Below, piece after piece: positions 6,433 to 14,147 of a stretch of 14,147 nucleotides of DNA (the first letter of the stretch is position 1; every line of letters starts with the position of its first letter). Position numbers and translations under genes: made by a program. Source of the stretch: Bacteroidetes bacterium SW_11_45_7 (GTDB lineage Bacteria > Bacteroidota > Bacteroidia > Chitinophagales > SW-11-45-7); contig PXTV01000123.1 in the NCBI GenBank assembly GCA_003022985.1, positions 1,512-15,658 of the forward strand, written 5' to 3'. A model generated the notes under the pieces. That model was not told the origin of the DNA and searched no databases. It was given only the letters and a program-made list of their open reading frames with translations.

Positions 6433-7434
6433 ATGATACGATTTCTTACGGTTGGCTTTTTGCTATTGATCTTTTGTTCTGTTGATGTAATTGCACAGGA
6501 TTCCCATTATTCGCAGTTTTATAATTCTCCTTTAACACTAAACCCCGCCATTACCGGTAAGATCAACGGCACTTTTCGTATCGCCATGAATTACCGCAAT
6601 CAGTGGTTTGGCATTACTACTGATCACTCTCCTTATGTGACGCCTTCAGCTTCTGTTGATTTTCCGGTTCGGGTAAATAATGATGCTCTTGGTTTTGGCG
6701 TGATGGTTAAAAACGACAGGAGTGGCGGTGGCCGCTATAATAGTTTGCAAACAATGGGGTCTGCAGCTTATCACAAAGCTCTTGGCAATGATGCCAATCA
6801 TTCCCTGTCATTGGGCATACAGGGTGGCTACCATCAAAAAAGCATCGACCTTGCTAAAATGGAATTCGGCAACCAGTACAATGGTGAAGAATTCAACACA
6901 AACCTGAACAGTGGTGAAAACATCGACAACACTTCTGTAGGGTTTGCTGACTTTAGGCCCGGTCTTTTCTGGAACGGTCGCTTTAGTGATCAAATCAATG
7001 CCTATACAGGTTTTTCTGTCTTTCACATCCTCGAACCCTCCGGTGCTTTTCTTGAGAATACGGAATTTACATTACCGCGTAAATATATGGCCCATGGCGG
7101 GTTAGAATACAAGCTGAATAAGCGGTTCAGTCTTTTGCCCTCAGTTATTTATATGAAGCAAAGTGAAGCCCAAGAAATCAATGCAGGCTTAGCCGGGAGT
7201 TATAGGGTTACCCCGGATGCGACTGTATATGCTGGCGGGTATTTCAGAGTAGAAGAGGAAGCGATAGCTTATCTGGCTGTCGATATTAGGGATTTGCGTC
7301 TCGGCTTTAGCTACGATTTCCCCGTTTCTCAGTTACGTGAGGCTGATGGTAGTTTTGAAGTATCGCTAACGTACGTGGGTCAAGTACTTCAGGGACCGGA
7401 TGCAGAAACAAAACTATTCTGCCCTCGCTTTTAA
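6433..7434 (+). CDS. PorP/SprF family type IX secretion system outer-membrane protein
   Basis: The 333-residue product has a signal peptide (about 1-21) followed by the family hallmark DSHYSQFYNSPLTLNPAITG and NYRNQWFGIT. Alternating beta-strand patterns then run to the end, which is the characteristic SYDFPVS, GSFEVSLTY and terminal CPRF. Members form outer-membrane barrels; SprF of Flavobacterium johnsoniae is needed for the secretion of the giant adhesin SprB, and PorP of Porphyromonas gingivalis belongs to the type IX machinery. Genomes carry several paralogues, usually beside the surface protein they serve, so this one is more likely a dedicated partner of the PKD protein at 9773 than the core PorP. 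The TPR-PD40-OmpA gene follows after 63 bases on the same strand. Confidence 0.92.
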   Translation: MIRFLTVGFLLLIFCSVDVIAQDSHYSQFYNSPLTLNPAITGKINGTFRIAMNYRNQWFGITTDHSPYVTPSASVDFPVRVNNDALGFGVMVKNDRSGGGRYNSLQTMGSAAYHKALGNDANHSLSLGIQGGYHQKSIDLAKMEFGNQYNGEEFNTNLNSGENIDNTSVGFADFRPGLFWNGRFSDQINAYTGFSVFHILEPSGAFLENTEFTLPRKYMAHGGLEYKLNKRFSLLPSVIYMKQSEAQEINAGLAGSYRVTPDATVYAGGYFRVEEEAIAYLAVDIRDLRLGFSYDFPVSQLREADGSFEVSLTYVGQVLQGPDAETKLFCPRF

Positions 7435-7452
7435 TCATAATCAAGCTTAGCT

Positions 7453-7469
7453 TTCAGGGAATACCTGAA
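7453..7469 (+). other. Small hairpin between porP-like and ompA-like genes
   Basis: TTCAGG and CCTGAA pair as a 6-bp stem around a 5-base loop (GAATA). No T tract follows, so this is not a normal terminator. It could mark an mRNA processing or stability site within the operon, or be chance. Confidence 0.2.
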
Positions 7470-7497
7470 TGAACAGCTTTCCGCCTAAAGTGAAGGT

Positions 7498-9618
7498 ATG
7501 AAGACAATTTCTCGTTATTTATTTGTTTTGGGATGCCTCTTTTTCGGGTTGTGTCAAACGACTCAAGCTATTCCCCCTCAACACATGCAAGATGATTTAA
7601 TAGGCTGGCAACATTATATGAAGGAGGCAGATAAGGTCTTTGAAAAAGGTAGCTATTTATCAGCCATCGATTTTTATCAGCGAGTTCTTTCCCGGGCCCC
7701 CAAGAAAACGAAAGCAGCTTATAGAATTGCTATTGCCAATTACCGGTTGCGGGATTATGAAGCTTCCAACAAGTGGTTTGCTCATGTGATGGAGCTCGAA
7801 GAGGGAAAGCATCCACGGGCCTATTATTACAGAGGGATGTCTTTGAAATACTTAGGCAAGTACAATAAAGCCATAGATCAATTGCAAACCTTTCAAATGA
7901 AAGCTGAGGAAAAACAAAGTGATGGGAGTGATGATAAGCAGGATCAATCAGATGCTTCTCTCTCTACTCTTCTAAAGCGTGCCGCTATTGAGATCAAAGG
8001 CTGTCACCTGGGCTTAAAATGGAGCGAAGAGACCATTGATAAAAATGTTGAAGCATACCATTTGAGGGAGAAGATTAATAGCCCGTTTTCCGATTACGCC
8101 CCCCATACTTTTCATCAGGATACACTTTTTTATTCATCACTGCCTCAGGAACAAGCTATACCGGTTGATGATACCATCCAGCATCGTTATTCAAGAATTT
8201 ATTGGTCAACGTGGTCAGATAGCGGTTGGACAAAAGGGAAAAGGATTGATGCACCTTTTAACAAGCAGGAGATACACATTGGGAATCCGGCATTAACACC
8301 GAATCAAGATCTTCTTTACTTTACTCAATGTGAAGAGCAGCAGGATTTGTCGATGCGCTGCTCCATTTATCGAGTTCAGAAAAAAGATGGTAGCTGGGGG
8401 CAGGCAGAAAAGTTGTCCTCACCAATTAATCCCGATACCGGTCACTCCACTCACCCTTCAATTGTAAGCCAGGATGATAGCTCGAACTATCTGTATTTCA
8501 GTTCAAACAGAAAAGGAGGAAAGGGGGGTATGGATATATGGCGCGCCCGGGTTGACAGCTCCGCTAATGTGAGCGAACCCGAGAATCCAGGTGATTCCAT
8601 CAATACGGATTTCGATGAGATAACTCCCTATTTTCAGCCGCATCAAAAAAGACTATACTTTAGCTCAAATGGTCATGTGGGAATAGGGGGGTACGATGTA
8701 TTTCGATCCGATTATCGATCGGACTCTACATGGTCGAAACCACATAACATAGGAAAACCCGAAAACTCAAGTGTAGATGACATGTATTACAGGAAATTGC
8801 CGGACATGAACCGGGCTTTTTTGGTATCGAACAGACCGAGTGGTTTTGAACTGAAAAATGAAACGTGTTGTGATGATATTCTCTCTCTCCGTTATCTCAA
8901 ACATGTGTTTAAAGGTGAGGTGATGACATTGCAGGAGAATAAGTCAGTTCCTGTAGACAACCCGGTTGCTAAGTTAAAACGCTATGATCCTGCAAGTGGC
9001 CAATATAAAGTAGTTGAGGAAGATAGTGTCGATGGGTCAACATTTTCCTTTGAAATGGACCCTTCCACCAAATACAAGGTTGAGGTTGATAAAAGTGGTT
9101 ATGCGAGCCAAACCGAAACTGTCAATACAACAGGTAAGTCTGTCACTGATACCATGCGCTCTATGGTTTATGTTGACAAAATTGAAAGAGGCAAAACCTA
9201 TAAGTTGGAAAACGTCTATTTCGATTTGAACAAGGCAACATTACGCCCTTCTTCCAGGAAAGCGCTGGACTCTCTGTACTTGCTCCTTCTCGACCATCCC
9301 GGTATTATTATAGAGCTTAGTGCGCACACCGATTCACGGGGTAATAAGGAATATAACAAGAACCTTTCACAAAAAAGAGCAGAAAGCTGTGTCTCTTACC
9401 TGCGGAAAAAGGGAATACCCAAAGAGCGATTAAAAGCGAAGGGTTATGGTGAAAGCCAACTCCTCAACAAGTGTAAAGACGGTGTTGAATGTAGTGAAGA
9501 GCAACATCAAAAGAACCGAAGAACTGAGTTTAAAGTGATTGGCAAAATCGATGGCAAGATCGATTATCAGGATCAAAGAGCTGCAGTGGAAAAGAGTTCA
9601 TCAGATACCGACCAATAA
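7498..9618 (+). CDS. TPR - PD40 propeller - CRD - OmpA envelope protein (PorE-like layout)
   Basis: The 706-residue product has a signal sequence, TPR-type helices (about 40-140: AIDFYQRVLSRAPKKTKAAY, YEASNKWF, YYYRGMSLKYLGKYNKAID), a WD40/PD40 beta-propeller (about 180-460, with YFSSNRKGGKGGMDIWRA and LYFSSNGHVGIGGYDVFRS), a carboxypeptidase-regulatory-like domain (about 468-555) and an OmpA C-terminal domain (about 565-685). The peptidoglycan-binding residues are in place: Asp612 in HTDSRG and Arg627 in LSQKRAES, 15 apart as in OmpA, plus NRRTEF at 673-678. This is the layout of PorE, the P. gingivalis protein thought to anchor the type IX machinery to the cell wall. The N-terminus has cysteines in hydrophobic context (VLGC, FGLC) but no good lipobox, so lipidation is uncertain. 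It sits between the PorP/SprF-like gene and the giant adhesin, most likely as part of the same secretion unit. Confidence 0.9.
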   Translation: MKTISRYLFVLGCLFFGLCQTTQAIPPQHMQDDLIGWQHYMKEADKVFEKGSYLSAIDFYQRVLSRAPKKTKAAYRIAIANYRLRDYEASNKWFAHVMELEEGKHPRAYYYRGMSLKYLGKYNKAIDQLQTFQMKAEEKQSDGSDDKQDQSDASLSTLLKRAAIEIKGCHLGLKWSEETIDKNVEAYHLREKINSPFSDYAPHTFHQDTLFYSSLPQEQAIPVDDTIQHRYSRIYWSTWSDSGWTKGKRIDAPFNKQEIHIGNPALTPNQDLLYFTQCEEQQDLSMRCSIYRVQKKDGSWGQAEKLSSPINPDTGHSTHPSIVSQDDSSNYLYFSSNRKGGKGGMDIWRARVDSSANVSEPENPGDSINTDFDEITPYFQPHQKRLYFSSNGHVGIGGYDVFRSDYRSDSTWSKPHNIGKPENSSVDDMYYRKLPDMNRAFLVSNRPSGFELKNETCCDDILSLRYLKHVFKGEVMTLQENKSVPVDNPVAKLKRYDPASGQYKVVEEDSVDGSTFSFEMDPSTKYKVEVDKSGYASQTETVNTTGKSVTDTMRSMVYVDKIERGKTYKLENVYFDLNKATLRPSSRKALDSLYLLLLDHPGIIIELSAHTDSRGNKEYNKNLSQKRAESCVSYLRKKGIPKERLKAKGYGESQLLNKCKDGVECSEEQHQKNRRTEFKVIGKIDGKIDYQDQRAAVEKSSSDTDQ

Positions 9619-9772
9619 TTCCCCGCTTTTTTCATACCTTATTTTAATAGTTTAATATGTAATATTAAATTGTCGTTATGTTTAATTGAATATGCAACAA
9701 TTTCTTATCCTCATTTGTTATCTTACAATAGTTGGAAGATCAGCTAAAAATCATTAGTTTAGATGAATAAGG

Positions 9773-11242
9773 ATGAACCGTATTTTGTCCATAAATAATA
9801 ATTTTGGATTATTATTAATTGTCCTTTTCACGGGGCTTTTATGTATAGTTACTAAATACGCTACAGCTCAACTATCGGCCGATTTTTCCGTATCGCGTAA
9901 GTCCGGCTGTGCTCCATTTGTTGTAAGTTTCACTGATCAATCCACAGGTAATCCCACTTCCTGGGAATGGCATTTTGGAAATAATCAATCCTCAACTTCC
10001 CAAAACCCTTCTGAAATCTATAGCACACCTGGTCAGAAAACCATTACACTTATTGTGACAAACGGTACAACATCAGACACAATTGTTAAGCAGAATCATA
10101 TAGAAGTTTTTGCAACACCTGATGCTGACTTTACTGCTTCACCAAAAACGGAATGTAACCCGATAACAGTCAATTTTACTGATCAATCATCACCAGGCTC
10201 CGGAACGCTCGATTCCTGGACGTGGGATTTTCCGGGGGGAAACCCCGGCAACAGTGGTAATCAAAATCCGCCACCGGTAACATACAGCCAATGCGGGAGT
10301 TATAATGTCACTTTAATTGTCACAAATACCAAGGGGTGCCAGGATTTTACAACAAAAGATGACTTCATCAAGTCCACCTGTATACCGGAGGCGGATTTCA
10401 TGTCACCGGACACTTTTGGTTGTAGAGCACCTCATACTGTTCATTTCATTGACTCATCGCAGACTAATGCCTCAATGAGTTACAATTGGGATTTTGGTGA
10501 TAATACAACAGACACCGTGGCAACACCATCTCATATTTATCAGGGCAGTGGGTTATATGATGTCACACTTGATGTCATTACACCAAGTGGATGTGCCGAT
10601 ACCATCACAAAGACATCTTATATTACTGTGGATAGCTTGTTTGCTGATTTTACGGTAAGCGATACGTTAATCTGTAAGCAGGAAGCCGTTCAGTTTACCT
10701 CTACAACAACGGATTCGGCTACAGGTTATCAATGGACATTTGACGGGGGTCACCCACCCACAAATCAACCTAATCCCTCCATAAATTTTGATTCAGCGGG
10801 CACCTTTGATGTTGGGCTTGTTGTGACCTTTCCAAATAATTGCAGTGATACCATCCAAAAAAGCGATTACATTGAGGTTCAGCCGATTCCCAATGCCGAT
10901 TTTACTACTGATAGTGCCACAGTAGATTGCCGGACACCGCTTACAGTTAATTTCAACGATAATTCCTCAAATGCCAATTCCTGGAGTTGGGACTTTGGTG
11001 ATAGTAGTACAAGTACACAACAAAATCCGGTTCATACATATACAACAGAAGGTAATTTCAATGTTTCCTTAACAGTAACCAACAATGCTGGTTGTACGGA
11101 TACTGAAACCAAAAGCAATTTCGTTCAAATCAATTTCCCACAGGCTGAATTTATTGCCGATCCACGTATACAGATACGGGCGTTTTTGAGCCAACCCTTA
11201 CAATTACTACTGCATCCGGTTGTGTTGATTCCTTTACAGTAG
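9773..11242 (+). CDS. Giant PKD-repeat surface protein, N-terminal part (frame lost at about 11161)
   Basis: This frame gives a signal peptide (about 1-33, ending YATAQ) and then five PKD domains of about 80-90 residues: 9878-10120, 10121-10387, 10388-10639, 10640-10891 and 10892-11137. Each shows the ADF start and an SFTDQS-type strand; a WxWDFGD or related turn, an NP-x-H-x-Y-type strand, VTLIVTN and a final YIEV strand recur in most. A sixth domain begins as QAEFIAD, after which the reading becomes unrelated (PRIQIRAFLSQ onwards) and stops at 11242; residues after about Asp463 are probably not native. PKD domains are immunoglobulin-like beta-sandwiches found in large adhesins; those of Bacteroidota are normally exported by the type IX system. 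The 154-base gap upstream is AT-rich, with no convincing promoter; the gene may be read from the PorP/OmpA unit or its own start signal. Confidence 0.85.
   Translation: MNRILSINNNFGLLLIVLFTGLLCIVTKYATAQLSADFSVSRKSGCAPFVVSFTDQSTGNPTSWEWHFGNNQSSTSQNPSEIYSTPGQKTITLIVTNGTTSDTIVKQNHIEVFATPDADFTASPKTECNPITVNFTDQSSPGSGTLDSWTWDFPGGNPGNSGNQNPPPVTYSQCGSYNVTLIVTNTKGCQDFTTKDDFIKSTCIPEADFMSPDTFGCRAPHTVHFIDSSQTNASMSYNWDFGDNTTDTVATPSHIYQGSGLYDVTLDVITPSGCADTITKTSYITVDSLFADFTVSDTLICKQEAVQFTSTTTDSATGYQWTFDGGHPPTNQPNPSINFDSAGTFDVGLVVTFPNNCSDTIQKSDYIEVQPIPNADFTTDSATVDCRTPLTVNFNDNSSNANSWSWDFGDSSTSTQQNPVHTYTTEGNFNVSLTVTNNAGCTDTETKSNFVQINFPQAEFIADPRIQIRAFLSQPLQLLLHPVVLIPLQ
11141..11165 (+). other. Deletion/frameshift junction inside PKD6
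   Basis: The 9773 frame reads QAEFIAD up to base 11161, the normal first strand of a PKD domain. From 11161 on the native reading is in another frame and begins STYTDTGVFEPTLTIT, the normal last third of a PKD domain. The middle, roughly 40-45 residues holding the GCxP, WxWDFGDG and NPxH elements, is absent. A single-base error cannot explain this: sequence is missing and the net change is not a multiple of three. Confidence 0.8.
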
Positions 11243-14147
11243 CATCCCCTATTAAAATAGGTGACTCCTCATCGGTCGATTTTAGTGCAACACCCACACA
11301 AGTTTGCTGGAAGGATCAGGTCAATTTTACCGATTTATCCGGCCAGAATGTTGATGATTGGCTTTGGGATTTTGGGGATGGTCAAAACTCCTTTCAACAA
11401 AACCCCCAACATGCTTATGAAGATACCGGCACTTATGATGTTACGTTAATCGCTACTTACAATGGATGCCCTGATACGTTAGTCAAAAACGACTATATAG
11501 AAGTCGCACCCCCTATTCCGGATTTTGTTTTCAGTCCTTCATGTAATCCTCCTCTGCAGTATTCATTTACAGATGAATCTGAAGGAGCTGATCTGTGGGA
11601 ATGGGATTTTGACGATGGAGGGGCAACCTCCACTCAACAAAACCCCACCCATACGTTTTCCAGCACCGGTCAATACATGGTTGAGCTTACTGTCACCGAT
11701 ACGGTTAGCGGCTGTCAAAAAACGAAAACAAGGAATATTCAGGTGTCCAAACCCGCTGCCTCATTTTCAGCAAATCAAGTAAACGGCTGCCGGCCATTCC
11801 AGGTAACTTTTGCCAACACATCATCTTTCAATGATAATACAAGCTGGTTGATTCCCTCTGTAAGTTCCAATCCAGTAGGTAACCAGGATTCGTTACAATA
11901 CACTTTCTCCAACGCTGGCAAGTACGATGTTCAAATGATTAATTGCGATGCTACAGGATGTTGCGATACCCTGACCAAGCAGGATTACATTACAGTCAAT
12001 GGGTCGAACCCTGATTTTACACTTGATTCCACTGCGGGCTGTTTGCCCCATACCGTTTCTTTTACCGATCAATCGAGTTCTCAATTTAGTTCAATAGCCA
12101 ATTGGCAATGGGATTTTGGCGATGGAAGTACCTCCGGCCAGCAAAACCCAACCCATACTTATAACCAAAGAGGCACATTTGATGTGACCCTTACTGTAAC
12201 TGATACATTTGGTTGCACCAATTCAGAAACGAAGAATAATGTAGTCAGTTCCCTTCAACCTGTAGCAGATTTTACTACCATTTCGGATACATTCTGTAAG
12301 AATCAAGTGTTTTTGTTTAACAATCAATCCTCAGGGACACAGCTTTCTTATGCCTGGGATTTTGGTGATGCGAATAATGGCACTTACACCGTTTCATTGT
12401 ACGTAGAAGATAATTACGGTTGCGACAGCATAATTCAGCAATCGCTCACTGTTCAGGACCCTGAGATGGGCTTTTTTGCCGATGATACAGTTGATGAATG
12501 TCCTCCGTTTTTAGTGGACTTTACCGATACGACACAATACAATATACCCATATCGAGCTGGCGATGGGAGTTTGGTGACTCGACATTTTCCACCCAGCAA
12601 GATGCTTCTCACATTTATACGGAACCGGGCGTTTACGATGTGTCTTTGTTTGTTGAGTTTGCCAATGGTTGTAAGGATACCGTTACAAAACAAAACCTTA
12701 TAGATTTGGATGGGCCTGATGGGAACTTAATATTTTCCCCAAAACAAGGATGTACACCTCTGGAAGTCTGTTTTAATGCCAATACAAGCAATACTACCAT
12801 CGGTCGTATTTGGGATTTTGGAAATGTTGTGGTATCAGGCCCTGATACCATCTGTCACACTTATACAACAAATGGCATCTATCAACCCACTGTTTTACTT
12901 AGTGACACGGCCGGCTGCAATTTTCTGCTGGAATCTGAGGATTCGGTAGTAGTGGACACGCCCAGCGTTGACTTTGGTATAAGTAGTCAAGTGGCTTGTC
13001 GGCCGGCTACCATTTCTTTTACTGATTCCACCACAACCCAAGTGGATATAGCAGAGTACCATTGGGATTTTGGAGACGGTACAACAGATACAGTTCCTAA
13101 TCCCACGCATGTTTTTGACACGGCCGGCACCTTCGCTATTACTTATTCAGTTGAAAATGAAATAGGATGCAGAGATTCATCTACTGATCAAATCACCGTA
13201 TATCCACAACCTGAGGCGGACTTTTCAGCCAGTGATACTGCCGGATGTGTACCCGTAACAGTACAATTCAGCGATCAATCAACGATTGCTGATACCGGTA
13301 TTGTCGAAAAGAAGTGGTATTTTGGCGACTCCGATACTTCTACCGCTTCTGATCCTGTACACCTGTACGATTCAAGCGGTACCTATACAGCAATGCTTGT
13401 CATTACTGATAAGCTCGGTTGCACTGATACAGCTTATCAGGATATTCATGTGTTTCCACTGCCCGATGGTATTCAAGTGGATGATACGACAATTTGCGCA
13501 AAGGATACAATCAATTTAGTCGCCTCCCAGGGGGATTCCATCTACAATTGGTCTCCCGGCTATGGGCTTAGTGACTCAACTGTAGCAAGTCCTTTAGCTT
13601 ACCCGGACACAACCACAGAATATACACTGGATGTGCTTAGCTCTAATGGTTGTCCTTTTGATGATACTGTTCTCGTTAATGTGATTTCACTGCCTCAGCT
13701 TTCCGTGGCACCATCACCTGATACATCAATGTGCTTTGGCGATACTGTTCAAATAAGCGCTCAGGGTGAGGGAGTTGGTTATAGTTGGTCACCTCCTGAT
13801 GGATTGTTTACCCCGGACAGTTCTTTTAGCCAAGCATCACCGGCTGCAACAACTACTTACACAATGCAGCATACCGATACGAATGGATGCAGTAGTTATG
13901 ATTCTGTCAAGGTGATCGTAAATCGGTCGATAGCAAGTTTTGAAGAGCCAATTGCCTGTTTGAATGATACATCTTACTTCACTGATCAATCCATCAATAT
14001 CGGAGGGCAGATTATCAAATGGCAGTGGGATTTTGGCGATGGTGACTCATCCACAGTGCAAAATCCGGCTCATTTGTACGATGCTGAAGGGACTTACCCT
14101 GTCGATCTTTACGTCAAGGATAATAACGGATGTGAAGATGATACAAC
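11161..14147 (+). CDS. Giant PKD-repeat surface protein, continuation in another frame (incomplete at right edge)
   Basis: From 11161 a single frame stays open for 995 codons to the end of the window. It codes for the end of PKD6, PKD7-15, two WSPxxGL modules and the start of PKD16. It has no ATG, GTG or TTG between the upstream in-frame stop (11146-11148) and the ATG at 11677, which lies in the middle of PKD8, and it lacks a signal peptide, so it is the separated continuation of the gene starting at 9773 rather than a gene of its own. The chain is rich in Asp and Thr and poor in Lys, as in calcium-dependent extracellular adhesins. The two WSPxxGL modules (WSPGYGLSD at 13549, WSPPDGLFT at 13786) occur in Bacteroidota surface proteins with gliding-motility-type C-termini. 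The C-terminal sorting domain would lie beyond the window, so export by the type IX system is inferred from the neighbours. Confidence 0.85.

Larger units (their letters stand above)
9878..14147 (+). repeat. PKD-domain array (16 units, two non-PKD modules)
   Basis: Units as read from the two frames: PKD1-5 at 9878-11137, PKD6 broken at 11141-11262, PKD7 11263-11520, PKD8 11521-11757, PKD9 11758-12009 (no WDFGD turn), PKD10 12010-12261, PKD11 12262-12462 (shortened), PKD12 12463-12717, PKD13 12718-12963, PKD14 12964-13212, PKD15 13213-13464, two WSPxxGL-type modules at 13465-13926, and PKD16 from 13927 to the edge. Units are diverged at DNA level, sharing only short runs such as ACTGATCAATC. 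Most have a Cys near the start (GCxP) and another in the GC before the last strand, consistent with one disulphide per domain. Confidence 0.85.

Noticed and set aside
9731..9762. GTTG, 20 bases, TAGTTTAG as a promoter for the PKD gene
   Set aside because: Both boxes deviate and transcription would start almost on the ATG at 9773; too weak to call.
11100..11200. Programmed ribosomal frameshift joining the two parts of the PKD gene
   Set aside because: No slippery heptamer or stem-loop is evident, and a shift would still leave the PKD6 core missing; a deletion or assembly error explains it better.
11261..11782. Open frames at 11261-11449 and 11525-11782 as separate small genes
   Set aside because: They overlap clear PKD-coding sequence in another frame and have no domain pattern of their own.
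1..14147. tRNA, rRNA, insertion sequence or toxin-antitoxin genes
   Set aside because: None seen on reading through; no transposase-like product, terminal inverted repeats or cloverleaf pattern noticed.

Overview
The window reads as a chromosome segment of a Bacteroidota bacterium. The evidence is the gene set: a PorP/SprF-family type IX secretion protein, an OmpA protein with TPR and PD40 propeller domains, a giant PKD-repeat surface protein, collagen-like proteins with Bacteroidota-type fibre modules, and a YkfC-like SH3-NlpC/P60 peptidase. Weak Shine-Dalgarno signals and one promoter candidate of the TTG-N19-TAnnTTT type fit this. I cannot place it below phylum.

Left part (1-3449), housekeeping: the C-terminal end of an RraA/HMG-aldolase-family protein (1-265), a secreted protein with a carboxypeptidase-regulatory-like domain (387-1049), and on the minus strand a two-gene unit that is transcribed from the peptidase to the repair enzyme. 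It holds an SH3-NlpC/P60 cell-wall peptide peptidase with a TTG start (3449-2673) and the bifunctional NAD(P)H-hydrate repair enzyme Nnr (2594-1089).

Middle part (3498-6346), a collagen-like cassette: two secreted proteins share a nearly identical N-terminal module (55 of 68 residues) followed by Gly-X-Y triplets. One has 8 triplets and a predicted beta-sandwich head (3580-4356). The other has 40 triplets, a fibre-type region and an S74 intramolecular-chaperone domain with an intact Ser/Lys pair (4783-6330). Between them, one base after the first stop codon, lies a small secreted, highly charged protein with a duplicated 14-residue motif (4358-4699). This three-gene arrangement is the least ordinary thing in the window.

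Right part (6433-14147), a cell-surface secretion locus: PorP/SprF-like protein, TPR-PD40-OmpA envelope protein resembling PorE in layout, then a giant PKD-repeat adhesin that runs off the right edge. By analogy to SprF/SprB, the PorP-like protein probably helps export or display the giant protein, and the OmpA protein ties the apparatus to peptidoglycan.

The giant gene is interrupted. After five intact PKD domains, the sixth loses its core at about 11161 and the frame changes from that starting at 9773 to another that stays open, without a usable start codon before 11677, to the end of the window. This is either a real deletion/frameshift or a repeat-induced assembly error.
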